Shown here piece after piece: positions 26,493-34,947 of a DNA stretch of 64,000 nt. Location of the stretch: NCBI RefSeq assembly GCF_029360665.1, contig NZ_JARDUB010000003.1, positions 248,001 to 312,000 of the forward strand. Reading direction: 5' to 3'. Origin of the DNA: Eudoraea chungangensis. GTDB lineage: Bacteria > Bacteroidota > Bacteroidia > Flavobacteriales > Flavobacteriaceae. Numbering within the stretch: position 1 is the first letter of the stretch; each line of letters starts with the position of its first letter. The translations under genes and the position numbers were made by a program. The notes below the pieces were generated by a model that saw only the letters and a program-made list of their open reading frames with translations, was not told the origin of the DNA and did not search any database.

Positions 26493-27557
26493 ATGGAACC
26501 TGAATATTTTAAAAGAAGAAAATTCTTAAAAGACTCCTTGAGTTTAGGCCTTGGATCAATTGTTTTACCCCAAATAGCATTTTCGAAAAGGCACCCTCAA
26601 ATTTATAATGATGGTGACTTAGTGGGTCATGGTGATTTTACCTACAAGGTAGATAAGTCATGGGCCCTGCAAGATCCTTCCAAAACACCAGTAAATGACT
26701 GCCACGAGATGGTTTTAGATAAAAAGGGTTTAATTTACATGACCACAACTGGAGAAACCAACAACAATATAATAGTCTATGATCGGAGTGGAAAGGTGTT
26801 AAACTCTTGGGGTAAAAACTTTAATGGAGCGCACGGCTTAACCTTATCACAAGAAGGCACAGAAGAGTTTTTATTTATAACCGACCCAGACGCTGGCAGG
26901 GTATATAAAACAACTTTGAAGGGAGATATACTTCTTACCCTAGACACGCCTAAAGAATTCTCTCATTACAATTCAGAAAAGCTTTATAAACCTACAGAAA
27001 CTGCTATTGGACCTAAGGGGGACATTTATATTGCGGACGGATATGGGGAGAATTTTATTGTACAATACAGTTCTAAAGGGGAGTATATTAGACATTTTGG
27101 CGGCAAAGGTAAAGGAGATTCGAAATTTGATTGTTGCCATGGCATTACGCTAGATACGAGAGTTCCCAACTCTCCTACCCTTCTTATTACCTCCAGGGCC
27201 ACACAAGAATTTAAAAGATTTACCCTAGAAGGGGAATTCATAGAATCTATCTCACTTCCAGGCTGTTCGGTTTGCAGACCTGTCTTAGATGGAGAATATT
27301 TATATTTTGCCGTAATTATTACGAATAGTTGGGAAAGCTATGATGGTATGCTGGCCGTTTTGGATAAAAACAATAAAGTAATTTCTTTTCCCGGTGGTAC
27401 CGCACCTAAATATGAGAATGGTATTCTTAAAAAACCAATATACGACGGTAAGACTTTTTTGAATCCTCATGATGTATTGGTAGACAATGACCATAGTCTT
27501 TATGTACCCCAATGGAACTCTGGCAAGACATTCCCCATTAAATTAACTCGTGTATAA
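26493..27557 (+). CDS. Tat-exported NHL/six-bladed beta-propeller protein
   Basis: The N-terminus holds a twin-arginine-type signal (KRRKFLKDSLSLGLGS), suggesting export of a folded protein. The body is a series of NHL-like blades: HEMVLDKKGLIYMT, IIVYDRSGKVLNSWG, AIGPKGDIYIADGYGENFIVQY, GEYIRHFGGKGKGDSKF and HDVLVDNDHSLYVPQW. Two Cys pairs, FDCCHG and PGCSVC, lie in the C-terminal half and could form disulfides or a metal site. Similar propellers act as binding scaffolds or as lyases; no catalytic function can be assigned. It is monocistronic, with 116 bases upstream and 172 downstream. Confidence 0.78.
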   Translation: MEPEYFKRRKFLKDSLSLGLGSIVLPQIAFSKRHPQIYNDGDLVGHGDFTYKVDKSWALQDPSKTPVNDCHEMVLDKKGLIYMTTTGETNNNIIVYDRSGKVLNSWGKNFNGAHGLTLSQEGTEEFLFITDPDAGRVYKTTLKGDILLTLDTPKEFSHYNSEKLYKPTETAIGPKGDIYIADGYGENFIVQYSSKGEYIRHFGGKGKGDSKFDCCHGITLDTRVPNSPTLLITSRATQEFKRFTLEGEFIESISLPGCSVCRPVLDGEYLYFAVIITNSWESYDGMLAVLDKNNKVISFPGGTAPKYENGILKKPIYDGKTFLNPHDVLVDNDHSLYVPQWNSGKTFPIKLTRV

Positions 27558-27632
27558 AAAGTGTCATGGGTATAAGCTGGTTTTAGGCTGCCTAAATAAA
27601 AAATCCCTTGCTAAGCTTAACTAAGTTGGTTG

Positions 27633-27654
27633 TTGCCTAAAAACATATAGGCAA
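27633..27654 (+). terminator. Weak hairpin between the propeller gene and the OstA-like gene
   Basis: TTGCCTA (27633-27639) and TAGGCAA (27648-27654) form a 7-bp stem with an 8-base loop. No clear U-run follows, so terminator function is tentative. Confidence 0.3.
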
Positions 27655-27712
27655 TAATTCCCAAAAGCAAGCCAATAACTATGCAGGGCTTACAAATTAT
27701 CCTATTTTTGAA

Positions 27713-27720
27713 TAAAATTT
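27713..27720 (+). promoter_or_regulatory. Putative -7 box for the OstA-like gene
   Basis: TATTTTTG matches TAnnTTTG and lies 9 bases before the ATG at 27730. Confidence 0.45.
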
Positions 27721-27729
27721 AAGGCCGTC

Positions 27730-29418
27730 ATGAAACGACTTCAATTGGTAATTTTTATACTTGTTCTCGTGGAATTAAGCGCACAAGACGCCAATGATCA
27801 GGAACGACAAATAAACATTGTTTATGGGGCTAATTTCACTAAAGATGAAGTCCAATTTCCCGGAGCCTCTATTTTTAGTAAGGACGACAAACAAGTTCAA
27901 TTTGAGCACCAAGGAGCGGATCTATGGTGTGATATTGCTATTTTTTATCAAAAGGAAAACAGACTAAAAGCTATAGGAAATATCCGTTTAAACCAAGGAG
28001 ATTCTATACAGATGACCAGTGGTAAAATTAACTACGATGGGAATACTAAATTAGCGAAGGCCTGGGAAAACGTGGTCTTAAATAATTCGGACATGACCCT
28101 TCGCACAGATACTTTATATTTTAATCGTGAAAAGCAGGAGTCTTATTACAATAGCTCAGGGACAATCGTTGACACGGCTAATACTCTAACCAGCACTATT
28201 GGCCGGTATTATATGATTCCAAAAAAGTATCAATTTATTAATGATGTCTATATTAAAAACCCGGAATACACTATTGAATCTGAGCAATTAGATTATTACA
28301 CTTCTTCTAGAAATGCCTATATGTATGGGCCTTCCACAATTACCGGAAAAACCTACAAAATTTATTGCGAGCGCGGTTTTTATGACACAACTATTGAAAG
28401 TGGTTATGGCATTAAAAACACTAGGATTGATTATAATAATAGAATAATTGAAGGAGATAGTGTTTATTTTGACAAGGCCACCGAATTTGCATCGGCAACC
28501 AATAATATCACGGTCACAGACACCATAAATAATGGAATTATACGAGCACATTATGCAGAAGTATTTAAGGCCAAAGATTCTCTCTTCGCAACTAAGAGGG
28601 CAGTCTCCATCAGTTTGGTAGAACAGGACTCCCTCTATATGCATGGGGATACGCTTATGCTTACGGGAAAACCCGAACAACGTATTTTACGAGCCTTTCG
28701 AAACGCAAAGTTTTATAAGACCGATTTAAGCGGAAAATGTGATTCTATTCATTTTGACCAGACAACAGGGATAACACAATTGATTACAGATCCCATTTTA
28801 TGGAATTTAGAAAATCAAATGACAGGAGACAGTATCCATTTAATATCCGACTTAGAAACAGAAAAACTTGATTCTTTAAAAGTAATCAACAATGCCTTTA
28901 TTATCTCCCAAGATACTATCGGAAAAACTGGTTTTAATCAGGCAAAAGGGAAAGATCTATTTGGAAAATTTATTGAAAATGAATTAAAGATAATTGATTT
29001 AGTGAAGAATACGGAGGTCATCTATTACATGTATAATGACGATGATGAACTCTTAGGAATTAACAAAACAATTTGCAGCTCGATCCGCCTACTTATGGCC
29101 GAAAATGATATTGAAGACATTACCTTCTACACGGAACCGGATGGTGATATTTTCCCAGAAAAAGACCTTCCAAAAAGTAGCCGAAAACTCAAAGGATTTA
29201 TCTGGAGAGGAGAAGAAAGAATTCGAAAAAAAGAAGATATTTTTGACGAAGACGACAATAACATACAACTCGTCAAAATCAATGGAATTGACTTACCTAT
29301 GGATTCTGAAGAAGTCCAAGATACAACTCCTGAAGAGCCCGGACCAATAAATTCGACTACTAAAAATGCAAAGGCAACAGAGGTAAAGAAGCCAGAAATT
29401 CGAAAAAAGACACCTTAG
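27730..29418 (+). CDS. OstA-like (LptA-family) periplasmic protein
   Basis: A 562-residue exported protein with a short signal peptide (VIFILVLVELSAQ). Long runs of beta strands follow, of the OstA/LptA beta-jellyroll type: GNIRLNQGDSIQMTSGKINYDGNTKLAKAWENVVL is one repeat region (described across two strands), followed by similar LRTDTLYFN and EGDSVYFDKA elements. LptA-type proteins bridge the periplasm in lipopolysaccharide transport; this larger Bacteroidota form is likely to serve a related role. The C-terminus is a Pro/Glu/Lys-rich tail (EEVQDTTPEEPGP). The aminotransferase gene starts 8 bases after its stop. Confidence 0.8.
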   Translation: MKRLQLVIFILVLVELSAQDANDQERQINIVYGANFTKDEVQFPGASIFSKDDKQVQFEHQGADLWCDIAIFYQKENRLKAIGNIRLNQGDSIQMTSGKINYDGNTKLAKAWENVVLNNSDMTLRTDTLYFNREKQESYYNSSGTIVDTANTLTSTIGRYYMIPKKYQFINDVYIKNPEYTIESEQLDYYTSSRNAYMYGPSTITGKTYKIYCERGFYDTTIESGYGIKNTRIDYNNRIIEGDSVYFDKATEFASATNNITVTDTINNGIIRAHYAEVFKAKDSLFATKRAVSISLVEQDSLYMHGDTLMLTGKPEQRILRAFRNAKFYKTDLSGKCDSIHFDQTTGITQLITDPILWNLENQMTGDSIHLISDLETEKLDSLKVINNAFIISQDTIGKTGFNQAKGKDLFGKFIENELKIIDLVKNTEVIYYMYNDDDELLGINKTICSSIRLLMAENDIEDITFYTEPDGDIFPEKDLPKSSRKLKGFIWRGEERIRKKEDIFDEDDNNIQLVKINGIDLPMDSEEVQDTTPEEPGPINSTTKNAKATEVKKPEIRKKTP

Positions 29419-29426
29419 CTCGGACG

Positions 29427-30599
29427 ATGGAAGATTTTTATAAATATCAGGCACAGACCACGCCCCATCCTCTAGCACTGGAAATTTCTCATGCGAAAGG
29501 CAGTTATATTTTTGATAAACAAGGTCTGGCACATTTAGATTTTATTGCAGGAGTATCTGCCTGCACACTAGGACATTGCCATCCAGGCATCGTAGAAGCA
29601 ATTACAAATCAGGCGAACACCTACATGCATGTCATGGTATATGGGGAGTTTATTTGTTGGCCTGCCCTAGAATACGCCAAACTTTTAGCCTCAATACTGC
29701 CAGCACCCTTAGAAAACACCTATTTGGTAAATTCAGGCACAGAAGCTATGGAAGGTGCGATAAAACTAGCACGAAGATTTACAGGTCGTTCTGAATTAAT
29801 TGCCGCAAAAAACGCCTATCATGGCAATACCATGGGAAGTCTTAGTTTAATGGATTTTGAAGAACGCAAAAAACCCTTTAAACCTTTGATTCCAAGCGTT
29901 AAACACCTTGAATTTAATTCAGAAGAAGATATATCCTTAATTTCAGAGCATACTGCCGCTGTTATATTAGAGACAATCCAAGGGGGAGCAGGATTTATTA
30001 TACCCGAGATTGACTTCCTAAAAAAAGTAAAACAAAGGTGTATTGAGACCGGGGCATTACTAATTTTGGATGAAATTCAACCTGGTTTTGGCAGAACAGG
30101 GAAAATGTTCGCCTTTGAGCATTTTAAGGTGGTGCCCGATATACTGGTTATTGGTAAGGGGATGGCATCTGGCTTACCTGTCGGAGCATTCACCTCTTCG
30201 GTTGAAATAATGCATAGCCTTAAAGATTCCCCGAGTTTAGGACATATTACAACCTTTGGAGGTAACCCGCTAATTGCCGCCGCAGCTTTGGCCACCCTAA
30301 AAGAGTTATTAAAGGGATCCTATATAAAAGATGCTCTAGCCAAAGAGAAACTAATACGAAATAGACTTAAACATTCTAAAATAAAGGAAATTAGAGGTAA
30401 AGGTTTAATGCTTGCTTTAATCTTGGAAGATGAAGAAGTGGTTAATAGTGTCATAAAATATTGTGCCAAAAAAAAATTAATTCTATTTTGGCTGCTTTTT
30501 GAAAAAAAGGCGGTTCGTATAACCCCTCCGCTTACCATTAGTAATAAGGAAATACATTTGGGTTGTGACATAATCCTAGAAGCCCTAAACTCTGTTTAG
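29427..30599 (+). CDS. Class III pyridoxal-phosphate aminotransferase
   Basis: A PLP enzyme of the acetylornithine/4-aminobutyrate aminotransferase group. NSGTEAMEGAIKLARRFTGR binds the cofactor phosphate, LILDEIQPGFGRTG holds the cofactor Asp, and Lys244 in VIGKGMASGLPVGAF is the Schiff-base lysine. THFGGNP-type closing residues appear as TTFGGNPL. At 390 residues it is typical. The amino donor and acceptor cannot be fixed from sequence, and no lysine or arginine pathway gene is adjacent. It lies 8 bases downstream of the OstA-like gene and is probably cotranscribed with it. Confidence 0.88.
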   Translation: MEDFYKYQAQTTPHPLALEISHAKGSYIFDKQGLAHLDFIAGVSACTLGHCHPGIVEAITNQANTYMHVMVYGEFICWPALEYAKLLASILPAPLENTYLVNSGTEAMEGAIKLARRFTGRSELIAAKNAYHGNTMGSLSLMDFEERKKPFKPLIPSVKHLEFNSEEDISLISEHTAAVILETIQGGAGFIIPEIDFLKKVKQRCIETGALLILDEIQPGFGRTGKMFAFEHFKVVPDILVIGKGMASGLPVGAFTSSVEIMHSLKDSPSLGHITTFGGNPLIAAAALATLKELLKGSYIKDALAKEKLIRNRLKHSKIKEIRGKGLMLALILEDEEVVNSVIKYCAKKKLILFWLLFEKKAVRITPPLTISNKEIHLGCDIILEALNSV

Positions 30600-30703
30600 C
30601 AATAATTTGTTAACTATTTTGTTAATAATAAAGACCCCATCACGAATTAAAAACTGTTTCAAAAAACTATTTTTAATTCCATAGAAAAATCAATATCGCT
30701 CTT

Positions 30704-32104
30704 ATGGCGTTAGATCCTAACGAGAAACCAAGTCAACCAGTAATCAAATTTGAATCAATGCTTAAGACAGATGATGTCTATTTTTTTGATTCAGAAGATT
30801 TTCAAGATATTATTCATTATTATCTAAATAATGGTAAGATTTCTTTGGCAAAGAAGGCTATTTCAATAGGGTTACGGCAACATCCAGACGTTTTAGACTT
30901 AAAATTATTAGATATTGAAGTCCTTGTATTTGAGAACCAGCTAGATGTAGCTGAAAAACTCTTGGATGATCTTCAAATAATGGATAGTACCAACGAAGAA
31001 ATCTATATTCAACGTGCTAACATCTATTCAAAGAAAGATAATCACGAAGCGGCCGTCGATATGCTTCAAAAAGCTCTAAACCTTACAGAGGACAATTTAG
31101 ACATCTATTCTCTCTTGGGCATGGAGTACTTATTCATGGATAATTTTGAAAAAGCAAAACAGAATTTTATCCGATGTGTTTCTTTTGATGAAAGGGATTA
31201 CTCTTCCTTATATAATGTGGTCTACTGCTTTGAATTTTTGGAGGATCACGAAGGAGCTATTTCATTTCTAAATGATTTTTTAGAGAGAAACCCATATTCC
31301 CAGGTTGCCTGGCATCAATTAGGGAAACAATATGTTTTCCTAGAAATGTTGCCTGAAGCCCTCGCGGCTTTTGATTTTGCAATTATAGCAGATGACTCTT
31401 TTATTGGGGCGTATTTTGAAAAAGGCAAGGTCCTTGAAAAAATGGGGAAACACAATGAGGCTATAGACAATTATGAGACCACAATAAAAATTGAAGACCC
31501 AACTTCTCATGCGTATTTACGTATTGGAAAATGCCATGAAAAACTTCAAAATGATGATCTTGCTAAGTTTTACTTTTATCAGACAGTTCACGAAGATCCA
31601 CTATTAGACAAAGGCTGGTTAGCAATAACAGATTTTTACTATCGCAAAGAAAAATTTGATAAAGCACTATTTTATATAAACAAAGCAATAAATATCGACG
31701 GAGAAAATGCTTTATACTGGAAAAAATGCGCCAAGATTCATACTTCTTTAAAGAACTTTGATGAAGCCGATTTTTCTTTTAAACAAGCAGTAGACTTGGG
31801 AAATTATGAGCTAGACACTTGGATTCAATGGGCAGGAGTTGTGACCCAGAACGAAGATATTCCTTCAGCCATTCAAATATTATCACAAGGACTTGAATTC
31901 TATCCTGAAGAAGCCATAATTGAATACACACTTGCAGGGCTTTATCTTATGCTTAGTGACTCGGAACAAGCAAGAAATAGCCTTACCAATGCCCTCCGAA
32001 TAAACATAGAACAACTGAGTTGTTTCGAACAGGCATATCCAGAATTTTACCAGTCTATATGGACCCAAAACATTATAGCCGATATTAAAAAGGCTTCAAA
32101 ATAA
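30704..32104 (+). CDS. TPR-repeat protein
   Basis: A 466-residue cytoplasmic-looking protein without signal peptide, made almost wholly of TPR helical pairs. Examples are AAVDMLQKALNLTEDNLDIYS, FEKAKQNFIRCVSFDERDYSS, PEALAAFDFAIIADDSFIG and FDKALFYINKAINIDGENALY, giving about ten repeats. It is markedly acidic. Proteins of this type act as interaction scaffolds; no partner can be inferred beyond position. It precedes the DUF368 pair by 30 bases. Confidence 0.85.
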   Translation: MALDPNEKPSQPVIKFESMLKTDDVYFFDSEDFQDIIHYYLNNGKISLAKKAISIGLRQHPDVLDLKLLDIEVLVFENQLDVAEKLLDDLQIMDSTNEEIYIQRANIYSKKDNHEAAVDMLQKALNLTEDNLDIYSLLGMEYLFMDNFEKAKQNFIRCVSFDERDYSSLYNVVYCFEFLEDHEGAISFLNDFLERNPYSQVAWHQLGKQYVFLEMLPEALAAFDFAIIADDSFIGAYFEKGKVLEKMGKHNEAIDNYETTIKIEDPTSHAYLRIGKCHEKLQNDDLAKFYFYQTVHEDPLLDKGWLAITDFYYRKEKFDKALFYINKAINIDGENALYWKKCAKIHTSLKNFDEADFSFKQAVDLGNYELDTWIQWAGVVTQNEDIPSAIQILSQGLEFYPEEAIIEYTLAGLYLMLSDSEQARNSLTNALRINIEQLSCFEQAYPEFYQSIWTQNIIADIKKASK

Positions 32105-32110
32105 AAGAAC

Positions 32111-32118
32111 TACTTTTG
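32111..32118 (+). promoter_or_regulatory. Putative -7 box for the DUF368 pair
   Basis: TACTTTTG matches TAnnTTTG, 16 bases before the ATG at 32135 and in the short gap after the TPR gene. Confidence 0.4.
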
Positions 32119-32134
32119 TTTTTTTATTTTTAAA

Positions 32135-33058
32135 ATGGGTCAGCGCAATCTACTTAACTACCTCATTATAGCTCTTAAGGGTATGGCTATGGGAGCCGCC
32201 GATGTTGTTCCCGGTGTATCAGGAGGTACCATTGCCTTTATATCCGGTATATACGAAGAGTTACTAAATTCTATTAATGCCTTAAACTTTTCTTTACTAA
32301 GTGTTTGGAAAAAAGAAGGTTTTAGAACGGTTTGGAAGCAAGTAAACGGAAACTTTCTTTTATCTCTTTTTGTTGGAATTGGAATTAGTATTTTTTCATT
32401 AGCCAAAGTATTAAGTTGGCTTTTAACCAACCAACCTATTCTCTTGTGGGCCTTCTTTTTTGGGTTGGTATTAGCTAGTGTGATTTTTGTTGCAAGGGCA
32501 ATAGATAAATGGCAATTAAATACTATTACCGTTTTTATCCTTGGTGCATTACTAGCATTTTATATTACAACACTTCCGGTTTCTGATAATTCCGATAGCC
32601 TTCCATATCTGTTTCTCTCAGGAGCTTTAGCTGTATGTGCCATGATTTTGCCCGGTATTTCCGGAGCGTTTATTTTGGTATTATTAGGTTCTTATAAAAC
32701 CATTTTAGACGCCGTTCATGAAAAAGATTTTTTAATTATATCCACTGTGGGCGTTGGAGCCGTAGTAGGTCTTCTTAGTTTTGCAAGACTACTTAAATGG
32801 ATGTTTAACCGCTATAAAAATACCACCCTAGCACTGCTTACAGGGTTTATTTTAGGGTCTTTAAATAAAATCTGGCCTTGGAAAAAAGTATTACTCTTTA
32901 AAAATTTTGGTGATAAGATAATCCCGGTAAAGGAAGCAAATATTTTGCCTTCCAACTTTGAAGGAGATCCGCAGTTGCTCTATGCAGTCTTATTAGGGCT
33001 AGTCGGATTTTCACTTATTTTTATACTCGAAAATTTAGCAAAAAAAGAAGAAAAATAA
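32135..33058 (+). CDS. DUF368 (PopT-type) undecaprenyl-phosphate translocase, copy 1
   Basis: A polytopic membrane protein of 307 residues. DUF368 proteins (PopT) were recently shown in other bacteria to return the lipid carrier undecaprenyl phosphate across the cytoplasmic membrane, supporting cell-wall and surface-glycan synthesis. The two family repeats are visible: MGAADVVPGVSGGTIAFISG (residues 19-38) and MILPGISGAFILVLLGSY in the second half. Conserved Asp23 precedes the first PGVSGG. It is followed after 2 bases by a second DUF368 gene, so the two are cotranscribed. Confidence 0.88.
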   Translation: MGQRNLLNYLIIALKGMAMGAADVVPGVSGGTIAFISGIYEELLNSINALNFSLLSVWKKEGFRTVWKQVNGNFLLSLFVGIGISIFSLAKVLSWLLTNQPILLWAFFFGLVLASVIFVARAIDKWQLNTITVFILGALLAFYITTLPVSDNSDSLPYLFLSGALAVCAMILPGISGAFILVLLGSYKTILDAVHEKDFLIISTVGVGAVVGLLSFARLLKWMFNRYKNTTLALLTGFILGSLNKIWPWKKVLLFKNFGDKIIPVKEANILPSNFEGDPQLLYAVLLGLVGFSLIFILENLAKKEEK

Positions 33059-33060
33059 TA

Positions 33061-34080
33061 ATGCATAAGCAAAGGACCCCCTTAGACAAAGTTTTTCTTG
33101 TGGTAAAAGGCTTAGGCATGGGAGCGGCCAATAAAGTACCAGGTGTATCTGGTGGGATTGTAGCCTTTGTGGCAGGTTTCTATGAAGAGTTTATATATTC
33201 CTTACAAAAGATCAATGCGAAAGCTTTTAAGTTGCTTCTAAATGGTCGTTTTAAGAGCTGCTACAGATATATAAATGGGCCATTCCTTTCCTTACTGATA
33301 TTTGGAATGCTGGTGAGCTATTTTAGCGTTTCTAAACTCCTGGATTATTTCTTAGAACGAGAAGAATTGTTAGTTTGGTCTACCTTTTTTGGCATGATAA
33401 TCGGGTCTATTTACTATATAGGGAAAGACTTTAAGCATTGGAATAAAGTAACCGTTATTTCTGGAGTAATTGGTCTAATGATTGGAATATCCTTAAGTTT
33501 CTTAAGTCCAGCAAAAGAGAACGACAATCTATTTTTTATCTTTTTATGTGGAATCATAAGTGTTTCCGGCATGACACTGCCTGGACTGTCTGGTTCTTTT
33601 ATTCTGATTCTATTGGGAAATTACGTCTTACTCTTAGTTGATTCTGTAAACGCGTTGTACGATACTATTGCAGAAATACTAATTGGAGATTTTGGTTTTA
33701 TAAATAATCCGGATAGAATACAGACGCTAAAAATTTTAACCGTTTTTACAATAGGTTCTTCGGTAGGATTAGTAACCTTATCCCATTTATTAGGATATGT
33801 TTTAAAGCATTACCGTTATGTTACTTCTGCGGTAATTATCGGTTTTATTACTGGATCCCTTGGAGTGGTATGGCCTTGGAAAAATCCTATTTATTTGTTG
33901 GACACTTCAGGAAAGGAGGCTTTGGACTCTAATGGAGCCAAAATTTTAGTTAATTACGAACGTTACTTTCCGGATTTAACCTTAGCAACAAATTGGTGGG
34001 CAGTATTTTATATTTTTATGGGAATAACCTTATTGGTGGTATTAGAATGGTATGGAAAAAAAAGAGCAGCAACAAAGTAA
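33061..34080 (+). CDS. DUF368 (PopT-type) membrane protein, copy 2
   Basis: A second, diverged DUF368 protein of 339 residues. The first repeat reads MGAANKVPGVSGGIVAFVAG, with Asn24 where copy 1 has Asp, and the second reads MTLPGLSGSFILILLGNY. A longer loop between later helices (GDFGFINNPDRIQTLK) and an extra C-terminal loop (DTSGKEALDSNGAKI) account for the greater length. Function is presumed similar to copy 1, possibly with a different lipid or direction; that is inference. Its 3' end overlaps the aroE start by 29 bases. Confidence 0.85.
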   Translation: MHKQRTPLDKVFLVVKGLGMGAANKVPGVSGGIVAFVAGFYEEFIYSLQKINAKAFKLLLNGRFKSCYRYINGPFLSLLIFGMLVSYFSVSKLLDYFLEREELLVWSTFFGMIIGSIYYIGKDFKHWNKVTVISGVIGLMIGISLSFLSPAKENDNLFFIFLCGIISVSGMTLPGLSGSFILILLGNYVLLLVDSVNALYDTIAEILIGDFGFINNPDRIQTLKILTVFTIGSSVGLVTLSHLLGYVLKHYRYVTSAVIIGFITGSLGVVWPWKNPIYLLDTSGKEALDSNGAKILVNYERYFPDLTLATNWWAVFYIFMGITLLVVLEWYGKKRAATK

Positions 34081-34804
34081 ATTCGGGTTAATTGGTAGAA
34101 ATATTAACTACTCCTTTTCAAAAACGTATTTCACCAAAAAATTTGGCAATCTTAGTCTGCAGGATTATTATTACGACAATTTCCATCTCGATGCTATTTC
34201 AGAATTACCCAATTTGCTTCGGGATAATCGAGGTCTCAAAGGGCTAAATGTTACCATACCCTATAAAGAAGAAGTTATTAAGTATTTAGACAGGCTCGAT
34301 GAAGAAGCATCTAAAATTGGGGCAGTAAACACCATTCGTTTTACCCCATCTGGACTAAAAGGATACAATACAGATGCCTTTGGATTCAGAGAATCACTGC
34401 TTCCTCATTTAAAATCTGAACACCAAAAGGCTCTAATCTTAGGTACTGGAGGAGCTTCAAAGGCCATAGCATATGTTCTGGGTAAACTAAACATTACCTA
34501 CACTTTTGTTTCTCGTAATCCGACAAAAGATCAATTAGCTTATACCGACTTAACAAAAGAGGTTATAGAGGCCAATAAACTTTGTATAAACTGTACCCCT
34601 CTAGGTACACATCCCAATATTTTAGACAAGCCTTCCCTTCCCTATGAATATTATGGCAAAGAACATCTATTATACGATTTAATATATAATCCTTCCAAGA
34701 CCGCCTTTCTTTTAGAAGGTGAAAAGAGAGGGGCTACAATTATAAATGGACTCTCCATGCTAGAACTACAGGCCGAAAAGTCTTGGGAGATTTGGAATTT
34801 ATAA
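34052..34804 (+). CDS. aroE: Shikimate dehydrogenase
   Basis: Reduces 3-dehydroshikimate with NADPH in aromatic amino-acid synthesis. The substrate site includes SFSKTYF (the family's S-x-S motif) and GLNVTIPYKEEV with the catalytic Lys, plus AVNTI. The nucleotide site is LGTGGASKAIAYVLG, and YNTDAFGF and NGLSMLELQAEKSW are typical. At 250 residues it is slightly short. ATG 34052 lies 29 bases inside the DUF368 copy 2 frame and puts the start about 10 residues before FGLIGRNINYSFS, as in relatives, so the overlap looks real. Confidence 0.92.
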   Translation: MEKKEQQQSKFGLIGRNINYSFSKTYFTKKFGNLSLQDYYYDNFHLDAISELPNLLRDNRGLKGLNVTIPYKEEVIKYLDRLDEEASKIGAVNTIRFTPSGLKGYNTDAFGFRESLLPHLKSEHQKALILGTGGASKAIAYVLGKLNITYTFVSRNPTKDQLAYTDLTKEVIEANKLCINCTPLGTHPNILDKPSLPYEYYGKEHLLYDLIYNPSKTAFLLEGEKRGATIINGLSMLELQAEKSWEIWNL

Positions 34805-34831
34805 ACTACTAATTCTCCTCTTTTTCATTTC

Positions 34832-34848
34832 AAACCACCCCGTGGTTT
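34832..34848 (+). terminator. Hairpin after aroE
   Basis: AAACCAC and GTGGTTT form a perfect 7-bp stem with a 3-base loop, followed by AAAAGTAATTTT. Probably a weak terminator separating aroE from the DUF349 gene. Confidence 0.4.
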
Positions 34849-34947
34849 AAAAGTAATTTTATTGATGCTTCGGACTAGTTTATGTACCTTTGTTAAGGAT
34901 TAATACTCTCGTAGAATAGCGTATGTCTATTGAAATAATAAGAAATA

